Shown: positions 18,048-26,601 of the stretch, in pieces
How positions within the stretch are numbered: position 1 is the stretch's first letter
Layout of the letters: each line of letters begins with the position of its first letter
Source of the DNA: Ureibacillus galli
Lineage (GTDB): Bacteria > Bacillota > Bacilli > Bacillales_A > Planococcaceae
Assembly (NCBI RefSeq): GCF_014836845.1
Contig: NZ_JACSQA010000015.1
Span: 1-64,000, forward strand
Direction of reading: 5' to 3'
DNA length: 64,000 nt
Notes under the pieces: generated by a model
Seen by the model: the letters and a program-made list of their open reading frames with translations, nothing else
Told to the model about the DNA's origin: nothing
Databases searched by the model: none
Made by a program: the position numbers and the translations under genes

Positions 18048-18896
18048 ATGTCAAAACGCCGCTCAACCTTTACATATTTATTTCCATTAGCCATTTCAAG
18101 TATTATTTTTATTCAAATGGGATTATATATCCTTTCTATATTTGGTGGATGGAATACAAAGTACAATTTAGTCGTTGCCTGTCATAGCCTTTTAAAAGCA
18201 ATTGGTCTTTCATCACTTCGCTATGCACTCGATTTGCTTGTTTTCTATACGGTACTTTACTTATTGTGGAAAATAGGTTCTCAACTATTCAATAGTTGGA
18301 AATTAAAGCGGAAATTTAAACAATATCAAGATATTACCCTCACAAATGAGTTTAACATCATGTATCACAATGAGAAGGACGATATTGTTGTTATATCACA
18401 CCCAATACCACTTGCTATTACAATGGGATTTATTCGACCTAAAATCGTATTTTCTACAGGCTTAATTAATTTGTTAACAGATGAGGAATTACGTTCTGTT
18501 ATTACTCATGAATTTTATCATTTTAAAAATCGAGATCCATTAAAGGTTTTTTTAATCTCTTTATGTGCTTCTACAATGTGGTATATTCCCATTTTACAAT
18601 GGTTTACCCAACAATATCGAATCATTCAGGAATTATTAGCCGATGAGTATGCTATTAAAAAACAAAATACCTCTGTTTATTTAAGTAGTGCACTTTTAAA
18701 AATGATTAAAGTAGGTAAACAACAAAAGATGCCTTTTGCTTATGTATCGTTTGCAGATACATCGGTTAATTATCGGATCGAGTATATTTTGAATCCATTA
18801 AAAAATATAGAATGGAAGATTCCTAAGAAAGAATCCTATATTTCTGTGTTTATCTTCCTATTAATCTGCTTATTTTTTATTTACGCATTAGCGTAA
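18048..18896 (+). CDS. M56-family (BlaR1/MecR1-like) membrane metallopeptidase
   Basis: A 282-aa membrane zinc protease. The HEFYH motif at residues 155-159 is the HEXXH zinc site, followed by the ELLADEYA block bearing the third ligand. Four membrane helices are predicted (about 10-30, 58-78, 160-180 and a C-terminal one). It ends shortly after the last helix, so it lacks the penicillin-binding sensor domain of BlaR1 (about 600 aa). The signal it detects is therefore not a beta-lactam bound by its own domain. It is coupled with the repressor gene two bases upstream. Confidence 0.9.
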   Translation: MSKRRSTFTYLFPLAISSIIFIQMGLYILSIFGGWNTKYNLVVACHSLLKAIGLSSLRYALDLLVFYTVLYLLWKIGSQLFNSWKLKRKFKQYQDITLTNEFNIMYHNEKDDIVVISHPIPLAITMGFIRPKIVFSTGLINLLTDEELRSVITHEFYHFKNRDPLKVFLISLCASTMWYIPILQWFTQQYRIIQELLADEYAIKKQNTSVYLSSALLKMIKVGKQQKMPFAYVSFADTSVNYRIEYILNPLKNIEWKIPKKESYISVFIFLLICLFFIYALA

Positions 18897-18913
18897 ATTT
18901 TTTACCCCATTAC

Positions 18914-18928
18914 ACTACATAATGTAGT
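18914..18928. promoter_or_regulatory. Perfect BlaI-type operator before the dsbA-like gene
   Basis: ACTACATAATGTAGT is a 15-nt perfect palindrome around one central base, 21 bases before the dsbA-like start. It contains TACA-N3-TGTA as at 17601-17611. Confidence 0.75.
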
Positions 18929-18948
18929 TTGAATTAGGAGTGTTTCAT

Positions 18949-19593
18949 ATGTCTAAAAAAATATTTTGGATTGTCGGCATAATTGCCGTATGTTTAGTAG
19001 GTATTATCGTGTTAACAAATGTTCAAACCGAATCGGCTAAAATTGATTACGAAGGACAGCCTTATTTAGGAGAAGAATCTGCACCAGTTGAAATTGTTGA
19101 GTTTGGTGATTATAAATGTCCCCACTGTGGAGAATTTAACAGTTCATTTGTTCCGTTTATAAAAGAGGAATTTGTTGAAACGGGAAAAGCTAAATTTTAT
19201 TTTATGAACTATTCATTTATTGCCTTTGATTCAACGATATCAGCCCAATTTGCTGAAGCGGTTTATGAAGAACTTGGTAATGAAACATTCTGGGAATTCC
19301 ATGATTTATTATTTGCAAACCAAACAAATGCATCAGGAAAAGAGAATGTATTAACCGAGGAGTTTCTGAAAGCTATCTTATTAAAAGTTGCTACACAAGA
19401 AGAAACGGAGAAAGTCATGGAAGCTTTCAACAATGATGGGGGAGCAAAAGCATTAGATCATGATATGGGAATTGCTAAAGGCTTAGGCATTAATTCCACA
19501 CCGACTATCTATATCGGAGGAGAAAAATTCACTGGGCAAACTTTAGATGATTTTAGAGAAATGGTAGAGGAAGCGGCTAAAAATGATGAATAA
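18949..19593 (+). CDS. DsbA-family thiol oxidoreductase (BdbD-like)
   Basis: A 214-aa membrane-anchored disulfide oxidoreductase acting outside the cytoplasmic membrane. A hydrophobic anchor spans about 4-24; the thioredoxin-fold active site CPHC is near residues 57-60 after EFGDYK, and the cis-Pro loop INSTPTIYIGG is near 183-193. It introduces disulfides into secreted proteins and is re-oxidised by a DsbB partner, encoded next with an 11-nt overlap. The ATG at 18949 is 8 nt after TAGGAG; the GTG at 18940 overlaps that site. The palindromic operator upstream suggests control by the BlaI-like repressor. Confidence 0.93.
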   Translation: MSKKIFWIVGIIAVCLVGIIVLTNVQTESAKIDYEGQPYLGEESAPVEIVEFGDYKCPHCGEFNSSFVPFIKEEFVETGKAKFYFMNYSFIAFDSTISAQFAEAVYEELGNETFWEFHDLLFANQTNASGKENVLTEEFLKAILLKVATQEETEKVMEAFNNDGGAKALDHDMGIAKGLGINSTPTIYIGGEKFTGQTLDDFREMVEEAAKNDE

Positions 19594-19987
19594 ATCGTTA
19601 TTACTTGCATGGATTACCTCCATTATAGCGATGGGGGGGAGTTTATTCTTTAGTGAACAAATGGGTTTTATTCCATGTACTCTTTGTTGGTACCAACGAA
19701 TATTGATGTACCCCCTTGTAATCTTATTGGGTATTGCTTTCTATAAAAGCGATAAGAAAATATATCAATATATTTTACCTATATCGCTTATCGGAATGGC
19801 AATGTCTAGTTATCATTATGCGTTACAAAAAATCCCGGCCATGCAAGATTTTCATACATGTACAAGCGGTGTGCCATGTTCTGGTCAATATATTAATTGG
19901 TTTGGATTCGTTACAATACCGTTTTTAGCACTGATTGCATTTACAATCATTACGATTTCGATGATGGTCCTTTGGAAAAGAAAATAA
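19583..19987 (+). CDS. DsbB-family quinone-linked disulfide protein (BdbC-like)
   Basis: A 134-aa membrane protein with four predicted helices. The CTLC pair at residues 32-35 (PCTLCWYQR) is the quinone-coupled site, and a second Cys pair (HTCTSGVPC) lies in the outer loop that exchanges disulfides with the DsbA partner. It passes electrons to menaquinone. The ATG at 19583 overlaps the 3' end of the dsbA-like gene by 11 nt, so the two are co-translated; MM gives two possible starts one codon apart. Confidence 0.94.
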   Translation: MMNKSLLLAWITSIIAMGGSLFFSEQMGFIPCTLCWYQRILMYPLVILLGIAFYKSDKKIYQYILPISLIGMAMSSYHYALQKIPAMQDFHTCTSGVPCSGQYINWFGFVTIPFLALIAFTIITISMMVLWKRK

Positions 19988-20013
19988 TGTTATATTGAAA
20001 GGAAATTATTAAG

Positions 20014-20553
20014 ATGGATAAAAAGAAAAAACGTCGTTATTTGCGAGCTGTTATTCTTGTCATTTTGTTTGGCGCCATTGTATTTACAATCTACTCAACT
20101 TTTACTAAAGAAAAAGTAGAAGTTTTGCAAGAAGGGGATATGGCACCTGATTTTGAATTAGTGGATATGAATGGTCATACCCATCGACTATCAGATTATA
20201 AAGGGCAAGGTGTTTTTCTCAATTTTTGGGGGACATGGTGTAAACCGTGTGAAAGAGAATTTCCAGTCATTAATAATTATTATAAAGCATATCAAAACGA
20301 TGGGGTCCAAGTGTTAGCTATTAATATTGCTGAATCTAATTTCACAGTCCAAAAGTATGTGGATAATAAAGGGTTAACATTCCCCGTACTTATTGATAAA
20401 ACGAAAAGTGTAATGTCAGCATATAATATCAATCCGTTACCAACGACTTTTTTAATAAACCCCGAAGGTGAGATTGAGAAAATTATTACAGGGGAAATGA
20501 CGGATGAAATGATCTTAAATCATATGAAGCAAATTATGCCAAAGGATATTTAA
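20014..20553 (+). CDS. TlpA/ResA-like membrane-anchored thioredoxin
   Basis: A 179-aa thioredoxin-fold protein with a single N-terminal membrane anchor (about 10-28). The active site is WCKPC at 75-79, followed by the TlpA pattern LNFWGTW and a cis-Pro loop (PLPTTFLI, near 149-156). ResA proteins reduce cytochrome c apoproteins outside the membrane; the CKPC sequence differs from the CEPC of ResA, so its redox role could be reduction of DsbA products or of another client. The ATG at 20014 follows GAAAGGAAATT. It is the last gene of the dsbA-dsbB unit, ended by a terminator. Confidence 0.9.
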   Translation: MDKKKKRRYLRAVILVILFGAIVFTIYSTFTKEKVEVLQEGDMAPDFELVDMNGHTHRLSDYKGQGVFLNFWGTWCKPCEREFPVINNYYKAYQNDGVQVLAINIAESNFTVQKYVDNKGLTFPVLIDKTKSVMSAYNINPLPTTFLINPEGEIEKIITGEMTDEMILNHMKQIMPKDI

Positions 20554-20558
20554 AGAAT

Positions 20559-20592
20559 AAACTTTGAGAGGGAGACTTCTCGAAGTTTTTTT
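20559..20592 (+). terminator. Rho-independent terminator
   Basis: AACTTTGAGA pairs with TCTCGAAGTT with small mismatches, followed by TTTTT. It closes the thiol-redox operon. Confidence 0.8.
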
Positions 20593-20773
20593 CTTTTTCC
20601 GAAAAAATAATTTGATTGTATACGACAAGGAACGAAACATTCCTAATAGGAATCGTTAGAAATGAAATATTACCATTTTTTACTTGTTTAGCTAGCAAGT
20701 TAAAATAAAGAAACAGAAATCATTTTTTTCTTAAAGAATGGTGGAAAAGTATATACATGGAGGGGAAATTACT

Positions 20774-21388
20774 ATGAAATTAATTGATCAATTTAAAGAT
20801 ATACCAACGACTTGTATATCTGATGCTATGGAAGGCATGAATAATTTAGATTCAGCTATCAAACCATTAAAAGAAGTATATAAAGTAATAGGACGTGCTT
20901 TTACAGTAAAAATGCCGGTAGGGGATAATAAAATATTTTTAAAAGCAATACGGGAGGCAAAGCCTGGTGATGTTTTAGTGGTTGATGCAAAAGGTGACAC
21001 GTACCGAGCAGTTGCAGGAGATTTTATTGTTGGAATGGCACAAACATTAGGAATAAATGGAATTGTAATAGATGGTGTCATTCGTGATATTGAAGGTATA
21101 AAGAAGTTGGATTTTCCAGTCTTTTGTAAAGGGTCGACAATTGCGGCTAGTGGAAAAGCAGGTCAAGGAGAACTAAACGTACCTATTTCATGTGGAGGAG
21201 CAACGGTTACACCTGGGGATATTATTATTGGCGATGTAGATGGGGTTGTAGTTATTCCACAGGAATTGGAAAATGAAGTGTATAAGAGGTCTTTCGAAAA
21301 ATTAACGTTTGATCGAAAAAGAGCAGAAACAATAACTGGAAATCGAGAAGAAACAATAAAATATTTGGATGAAATTCTTTCAAAATAA
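20774..21388 (+). CDS. RraA-like 4-hydroxy-4-methyl-2-oxoglutarate aldolase/oxaloacetate decarboxylase
   Basis: A 204-aa protein of the RraA/HMG-aldolase fold. Class II aldolases of this group cleave 4-carboxy-type 2-oxo acids to pyruvate and can decarboxylate oxaloacetate; plain RraA proteins instead bind RNase E, which bacilli lack. Seen here: the TTCISDAM start of the fold, the DGVIRD substrate/metal motif, and GDIIIGDVDGVVVIP. The ATG at 20774 follows GGAGGGG at 11 nt; an upstream ATG at 20738 lacks a ribosome site. Lying beside a LysR regulator and aconitase, it probably works in carboxylate catabolism. Confidence 0.85.
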   Translation: MKLIDQFKDIPTTCISDAMEGMNNLDSAIKPLKEVYKVIGRAFTVKMPVGDNKIFLKAIREAKPGDVLVVDAKGDTYRAVAGDFIVGMAQTLGINGIVIDGVIRDIEGIKKLDFPVFCKGSTIAASGKAGQGELNVPISCGGATVTPGDIIIGDVDGVVVIPQELENEVYKRSFEKLTFDRKRAETITGNREETIKYLDEILSK

Positions 21389-21404
21389 AGAAGAGCTCAA
21401 TAAA

Positions 21405-21436
21405 AACAAGGGAAGGGGTACCCCCCTTGTTTTTTA
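21405..21436. terminator. Bidirectional terminator between convergent genes
   Basis: AACAAGGG and CCCTTGTT arms flank a GGGG/CCCC core, with A-tract and T-tract on the two sides. It serves the RraA-like gene (+) and the LysR gene (-). Confidence 0.8.
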
Positions 21437-21437
21437 T

Positions 21438-22307
21438 TTATAGATGATAAATATCTAATTCTTTTATAAATCGGACAAATGCTTTGACAACGTTTAACTT
21501 CAGTGATTCTTCATAAAAAAATATCCACGTTTTTTGCGTAATTTTATTCCCGTCTTTGTCCTTTAAATAAATTTTATGTATATCCTTTTCGTTTTGTAAA
21601 AATAAAGAAGGCATAATCGCATAGCCTAAGCCATTTAACACCATTTCTTTACAAGTGTCACCTTGGTCTACTGACATTGCAATGTATGGGGGCTGAGAAT
21701 AATGCTCTGTCCACCAGTTTTCTGTTAACTGTTTATATAGTTGGTCCGTTCGATAGTCTATACGAGGTAAATTTGGAAGATTATCAAGGTTAATTTCATC
21801 TTTTGACACAATACAAAGATCTTCTTCGAATAATAGATATTTTTCATCAGGCCAGTTATAGTCTCCACGAATAAAACCAATATGAGAGACTTGGTTATAA
21901 ACGAGATTAAAAATATCTTTACTATAACCAGTATTCACTTGAAACTCAACATCAGGATACATATTTTTAAATTGTTTTAATAAGGCTGGAAGTTTATACT
22001 TACTAATAAAATTTGAAACACCCAATCTTAATGTTCCAGATACAGTATGTTGGAAATTTTCTATATCTTCTTTAATTTCACGGAAAATATTGAGTACTTC
22101 TTCTGCTCGTTTTGCTAAATATTCCCCTTCAGGTGTAAATTGAACCCCTTTTACACCACGATTAACAATTTTAACCCCAAGTTCTGTTTCAATTTGTTTT
22201 AACCGTTTTGTAATGGTCGGTTGAGCAATAAACAAAGTTTGTCCTGCCTTTGTAATGTTTTTCTCAAGGTATAAAGTATGCAAAATTAACCAGTCTCTTT
22301 CATCCAT
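21438..22307 (-). CDS. LysR-family transcriptional regulator
   Basis: A 289-aa regulator with an N-terminal winged HTH (about 1-60, AGQTLFIAQPTITKRLKQIE) and a type 2 periplasmic-binding-protein-like effector domain (90-285). The start at 22307 has GGGGGGAAG 8 nt upstream and yields the usual LysR N-terminus MDERDWLIL; the frame extends 39 codons further with atypical residues. It is divergent from the aconitase gene with about 205 bases between starts, the usual LysR/target arrangement, and convergent with the RraA-like gene. The effector is likely a tricarboxylate or 2-oxo acid, by context. Confidence 0.9.
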   Translation of the reverse strand: MDERDWLILHTLYLEKNITKAGQTLFIAQPTITKRLKQIETELGVKIVNRGVKGVQFTPEGEYLAKRAEEVLNIFREIKEDIENFQHTVSGTLRLGVSNFISKYKLPALLKQFKNMYPDVEFQVNTGYSKDIFNLVYNQVSHIGFIRGDYNWPDEKYLLFEEDLCIVSKDEINLDNLPNLPRIDYRTDQLYKQLTENWWTEHYSQPPYIAMSVDQGDTCKEMVLNGLGYAIMPSLFLQNEKDIHKIYLKDKDGNKITQKTWIFFYEESLKLNVVKAFVRFIKELDIYHL

Positions 22308-22512
22308 TTCACTTCCCCCCTTTATAAAATGTCTGACATCGCTTCTATTTAAAACATAGCACATACCAATCATAATACAAAAGAAAACTTGAATCTTATT
22401 ATGAAAAAGTTGCATAGCTAACAATGAAAATTCGATATTTTTCCAATGTACCTGATTTAAATAAAATGAATGTATGAAATCGATGAATGAAATGTTTAAG
22501 GGGTTGAAATGT

Positions 22513-25239
22513 ATGGTTAATGATCGAGAGGATGTTTTTCAGACACGTATCTCTATGAAAATCAGAGATAAGGAATATTATTATTATCGAATTAATGCAT
22601 TAGAAAAAAAGGGGTTTAGTAATGTTTCTCGATTACCTTATTCGATAAAAATTTTATTAGAGTCAGCTCTTCGTAATTTTGATAGTTCTAATATTACAAA
22701 AGAACATATTCAAACATATGCAAATTGGGCAGTGAAAAGAGAGCCGAATAAAGAAGTGCCCTTTAAGCCTTCACGAATTCTGTTACATGATACAACGGGT
22801 TTACCGGCAATTGTTGACTTAGCTGCAATGAGAGAGACCGTGTTACGTATGGGTGAAGATCCTTCTATTATAAATCCACATATACCAGTTGACCTTGTAG
22901 TTGACCATTCGGTTTCGGTAGATTATTTCGGTCGCGCGGATGCAATGGAGTTAAATGAAAAACTTAATTTTAAACGGAATTGGGAGAGATTTCGATTTTT
23001 CCGCTGGGCTCAACATGCTTTTCGAAACTTAAATATTGTTCCACCTGCTACAGGCATCATGCACCAAATCAATATGGAGTATTTATCATCAGTTATTGTC
23101 AAGAAGAATACTGACCATGGTATTGAACTTTTTCCTGACTCACTTGTTGGAACAGACTCCCATACAACGATGATTAATGGTTTAGGTTTATTAGCATGGG
23201 GAGTTGGAGGGATTGAAGCAGAAGCTGCGATGTTAGACCAACCTTTATATTTTGTTATTCCTGAAGTCGTAGGATTTAAACTAACAGGGAAACTTTCAGA
23301 TGGGGCAACCGCAACCGACTTGGCTTTAACAGTGACCAATATTCTTCGGAAAAAGGGAGTTGTCGGGAAATTCGTTGAATTCTTCGGAGATGGTTTAAAC
23401 AAAATGAGTGTAGCTGATCGAGCTACAGTAGCCAATATGGCACCGGAATATGGAGCTACTATGGGATTCTTTCCAGTAGATCAAGAAACTTTAAATTATT
23501 TAACACTAATTGGTCGGAGTGAAGAGGAAGTATTGCTAGTAGAAACTTACTATAAAGAACAGGGAATGTTTTTTGATAACGATAAGCATGAGCCAATCTA
23601 TTCGGAAAACATTGAGTTAGATTTATCTACTATCGTACCATGCCTTGCTGGTCCAAAACGTCCGCAAGATTTAGTGAATCTAACGTCAATGAAAGAAGAC
23701 TTTAAACACATTATGTGCAAGCCAATTGATGAAGGGGGATATGGCTTAACTGAAGACGATTTAAGAAAAGAAGTAAAAATCGTTCATGATAATGGAGATT
23801 GTTCCATAATTAAACACGGTTCTGTTGTACTTGCAGCAATTACAAGTTGTACGAATACATCAAATCCCAATGTATTAATTACTGCTGGGCTATTAGCAAA
23901 AAAAGCAGTAGAAAAAGGATTAACAAAACCTTCCTTTGTAAAAAGTTCTCTTACACCAGGATCTCGCGTTGTAATGGATTACTTACAGGAATCCGGTCTT
24001 TTAAAATATTTGGAAAAACTAGGTTTTTATATTGCAGGTTATGGTTGTGCGACATGCATTGGCAATTCTGGTCCACTACCTGATGCGATAAGTAATGCAA
24101 TCGTAGACAATGATTTAGCTGTAGCTAGTGTTCTATCAGGTAACCGTAATTTTGAAGGACGTATACATCCTCAAGTAAAAGCCAACTATCTGGCATCACC
24201 ACCCCTTGTTATTGCTTATGCACTAGCCGGCACAATGGATATTGATTTTTATAGTGAACCAATTGGTTTTAATGAAACGAATAGGCCGGTTTATTTAAGA
24301 GATATTTGGCCTTCTTTTACGGAAATACAAGATTATTTAAAAGGTGCCGTTCGACCAGAATTATTCCAAAAGCGGTATGAAAATGTGTATACAGCTAATA
24401 AAAGTTGGAATGAAATTGATTTCCCTAAAGGGGATTTATATGAATGGGAGGACTCTTCTACTTATATTCAAGAACCACCATTTTTGCACAATCTACCAGA
24501 ATATGCTGATGCAATAAAGGATTTCAAAAACGTCCATGTACTTGCATTACTCGGTGATTCTGTTACAACCGACCACCTTTCTCCATCTGGGGCAATCAAG
24601 AAAGATAGTCCAGCAGGATTATATTTACAACAACAAGGTGTCAAAACCCATGAATTTAATTCTTATCCTTCACGACGAGGGAATCATCATGTCATGATAC
24701 GCGGCGCCTTTGCGAACCATCGGATACGTAACCAAATGGTTCCTGAACGGGAAGGTGGGATTACAAAGTATATGCCGAGCGGAGAAATTATGTCGATTTT
24801 CGATGCGGCGATGAAATATAAAGAAAATCGCATATCACTTTTTGTCATTGCAGGAAAAGAATACGGTACCGGAAGTTCCCGAGATTGGGCGGCGAAAGGA
24901 ACTTATTTACTGGGAGTAAAAGCGGTAATAGCAGAAAGTTTTGAACGAATTCATCGAAGTAATTTAGTAGGAATGGGTGTTTTACCCCTTCAATTTATAG
25001 ATGGCCAAAATGCCGCATCACTTGGTATACAAGGAAATGAAATCTTTGAGACGATCGGTTTAAGCTCAAACATCATTCCAGGTCAAAAAATAAAAATAAG
25101 AGTTATTCGAGTAGATGGTAGTTCCTTTGAATTTAGCGTCATAGTTCGTTTAGATAACGGAATAGATGTTAAATATTATCAAAATGGCGGGATAATGCAA
25201 ACTGTATTACGGCAAATGATGAAAAATCAGAAATATTGA
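22513..25239 (+). CDS. Aconitate hydratase (AcnA/IRP type)
   Basis: A 908-aa [4Fe-4S] hydro-lyase that isomerises citrate via cis-aconitate to isocitrate. Cluster ligands are Cys446 (ITSCTNTSN), Cys512 and Cys515 (GYGCATCIGNSG). The C-terminal swivel domain has GKEYGTGSSRDWAAKG. Length matches the roughly 909-aa bacilli enzyme when the start is ATG 22513, which has AAGGGG 9 nt upstream; the frame opens at 22474 without a ribosome site. It sits beside LysR and RraA-like genes, not in a TCA-cycle operon, so it could be a second, substrate-induced aconitase or an aconitase-like enzyme for another tricarboxylate. The cre-marked CitMHS remnant follows. Confidence 0.92.
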   Translation: MVNDREDVFQTRISMKIRDKEYYYYRINALEKKGFSNVSRLPYSIKILLESALRNFDSSNITKEHIQTYANWAVKREPNKEVPFKPSRILLHDTTGLPAIVDLAAMRETVLRMGEDPSIINPHIPVDLVVDHSVSVDYFGRADAMELNEKLNFKRNWERFRFFRWAQHAFRNLNIVPPATGIMHQINMEYLSSVIVKKNTDHGIELFPDSLVGTDSHTTMINGLGLLAWGVGGIEAEAAMLDQPLYFVIPEVVGFKLTGKLSDGATATDLALTVTNILRKKGVVGKFVEFFGDGLNKMSVADRATVANMAPEYGATMGFFPVDQETLNYLTLIGRSEEEVLLVETYYKEQGMFFDNDKHEPIYSENIELDLSTIVPCLAGPKRPQDLVNLTSMKEDFKHIMCKPIDEGGYGLTEDDLRKEVKIVHDNGDCSIIKHGSVVLAAITSCTNTSNPNVLITAGLLAKKAVEKGLTKPSFVKSSLTPGSRVVMDYLQESGLLKYLEKLGFYIAGYGCATCIGNSGPLPDAISNAIVDNDLAVASVLSGNRNFEGRIHPQVKANYLASPPLVIAYALAGTMDIDFYSEPIGFNETNRPVYLRDIWPSFTEIQDYLKGAVRPELFQKRYENVYTANKSWNEIDFPKGDLYEWEDSSTYIQEPPFLHNLPEYADAIKDFKNVHVLALLGDSVTTDHLSPSGAIKKDSPAGLYLQQQGVKTHEFNSYPSRRGNHHVMIRGAFANHRIRNQMVPEREGGITKYMPSGEIMSIFDAAMKYKENRISLFVIAGKEYGTGSSRDWAAKGTYLLGVKAVIAESFERIHRSNLVGMGVLPLQFIDGQNAASLGIQGNEIFETIGLSSNIIPGQKIKIRVIRVDGSSFEFSVIVRLDNGIDVKYYQNGGIMQTVLRQMMKNQKY

Positions 25240-25362
25240 ATAATTAAATTGAACAATGAAAGATTGTCTAAAGATCCATGGAGTCAAAAAGCTATTAACT
25301 TGTACTAGAGATAAAAGTTATACGAAGCTATTTTAAGTTTCGTATTCTATAAAAAATAATTT

Positions 25363-25376
25363 TGTAAGCGTATTCA
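25363..25376. promoter_or_regulatory. cre-like site before the CitMHS remnant
   Basis: TGTAAGCGTATTCA differs from TGWAANCGNTNWCA at one position (A for T at position 10). It is 16 bases before the start of a broken CitMHS gene, so it is a surviving regulatory site of a dead gene. Confidence 0.55.
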
Positions 25377-25392
25377 AAGTAGGGGAGATTTT

Positions 25393-25683
25393 GTGATTGC
25401 ATTATTAGAATTTTTAATGATGATATGTTTTATTTTTCTTATTGTCACAAGAAAAATGTCTGCCTTACTTGCTTTAATTATTATTCCACTATTCTTTGCA
25501 ATAATTAGAGGATTTGCAGAAGATGTAGGTCAAATGGTGTTAAATGGTATAGTTGGTGTAGCACCTACAGGAATAATGTGATTGTTTGCAGTTTTATTTT
25601 TCGGAATGATGATTAAAAGCGGGTTTATTCGATCCGCTTATTAATAAGATTTTAACTTTGATAAAAGGGGAATTTTTACACTG
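25393..25683 (+). pseudogene. Truncated CitMHS transporter remnant
   Basis: The GTG at 25393 with AGGGGAG upstream opens a frame aligned with the first 62 residues of the intact CitMHS protein at 16151 (shared LEFLMMI..., RKMSALLALIIIP, GVAPTGIM). A TGA at 25579-25581 stops it. The frame then continues with LFAVLFFGMMIKSGF, shifts by one base, and continues as DPLINKILTLIKG before a stop at 25681-25683, where homology ends at the KGDP position of the intact copy. One stop, one frameshift and loss of the last three quarters make it non-functional. Confidence 0.85.
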
Positions 25684-25782
25684 AATGAATTATCAGTTTC
25701 AGAAATAATTACCATTGATAACAAGGAACATTTGTTCTCTTCTTTAAATAAGAACGAACTTTATGAAAAAGGAGTTGTATCA

Positions 25783-26004
25783 ATGAAAGAAAAGTTACTG
25801 AAAGTAATGAAACGTAATCAACTAGTTGAGATGATGTACATTTCCAAAGCAGGGGAAATTACAAAACGACGTATTAAAGTTCTTAAAGTATCGAATGATA
25901 CATTTGAGTCGTACTGTTTTCTTAAGCAAAGTAAAAGAACGTTTATCATTCAAAATGTTCTTGCATTGGTACCAATTATTCGAAAAGAACGGGAAGTTAT
26001 TTGA
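25783..26004 (+). CDS. Small WYL-like protein
   Basis: A 73-aa protein whose sequence (MMYISKAGEITKRRIKVLKV, then SYCFLKQSKRTFIIQNVLAL) resembles the core of a WYL domain, the ligand-binding beta-sandwich of many bacterial regulators, here without an HTH. The ATG at 25783 follows AAAAAGGAG at a suitable distance; an in-frame upstream ATG at 25732 lacks a site. Free-standing WYL-like proteins of this size occur in bacilli without assigned function. Confidence 0.65.
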   Translation: MKEKLLKVMKRNQLVEMMYISKAGEITKRRIKVLKVSNDTFESYCFLKQSKRTFIIQNVLALVPIIRKEREVI

Positions 26005-26170
26005 ATAAAATTTTTAACTAATATTAGTTGGAATAGAATGTTAGTTCCTCAAAAGATTTCGAAAAGTAGCAATTGGATTGCTTGTTGAATAAAGCTACAA
26101 ATAAAAAAGAGATGATATAAACTATATTTTTACCTCCATTGGGCATATTACAATTGAGAGGTGATAAATA

Positions 26171-26386
26171 ATGAATAAGAAAAAAGAACAAAACAAACAA
26201 AGGATAAATGTAGAATTAGGCGGTATGGATCTCTTTGGAACAACTTCCAATGCAGAAGTGGGTGGGTACAAAGCTTCTGGAGATATTGAAAATGCGGGAA
26301 GATTAGATAAAGGGTTTCAAAAAGTGGAGGATGATGATCTTACTCCAAATGCTTCAATCAAAGAGGGAGAACAAAAGGGATATTAA
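26171..26386 (+). CDS. Small hydrophilic protein of unknown function
   Basis: A 71-aa highly charged, Gly/Asn/Glu-rich protein with no membrane segment or Cys; composition suggests disorder. GAGAGGTGATAA lies 5-6 nt before the ATG at 26171, a good ribosome site. Small polar proteins of this kind are common in spore formers, but it matches none of the acid-soluble spore protein patterns I know. No function assigned. Confidence 0.6.
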   Translation: MNKKKEQNKQRINVELGGMDLFGTTSNAEVGGYKASGDIENAGRLDKGFQKVEDDDLTPNASIKEGEQKGY

Positions 26387-26396
26387 CCTTCATTCC

Positions 26397-26446
26397 AGAA
26401 AGCTATTTCATTGGGAAATTTTTTCTAATGCAGTAGCTTTTTTCTT
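26397..26446 (+). terminator. Possible terminator after the small protein gene
   Basis: AGAAAGCTA pairs with TAGCTTTTTTCT, giving a T-rich 3' arm, but the loop is long (about 28 nt), so this is a weak candidate. Confidence 0.4.
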
Positions 26447-26540
26447 TAAATTTCTTTAATTTAAAATGTGTAAATAGTGATAGTTTGATTGTTATGATTT
26501 TACAAAATTTGTATATTATTAAATAAATTAAAAAAATCTT

Positions 26541-26591
26541 CCAAAAACTAATGGTATTAGTTATACTAAAACTAATACCATTAGTTTTTGG
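26541..26591. promoter_or_regulatory. Double palindromic operator and promoter of the MBL-TetR operon
   Basis: Two 15-nt palindromes, ACTAATGGTATTAGT (26547-26561) and ACTAATACCATTAGT (26571-26585), are also inverted relative to each other, so the whole 51-nt segment is an inverted repeat with 22-bp arms. Between them sits TATACT (26562-26567), a plausible -10 hexamer, with TTCCAA 17 nt upstream. The right arm runs into the GGAGG of the next gene. This fits binding of two TetR dimers, with the tetR gene downstream. Confidence 0.75.
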
Positions 26592-26601
26592 AGGTTTTAG
26601 G

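Noticed and set aside
17599-18896. Beta-lactam resistance locus
   Set aside because: The M56 protein lacks the penicillin-binding sensor and no beta-lactamase or PBP2a gene is linked.
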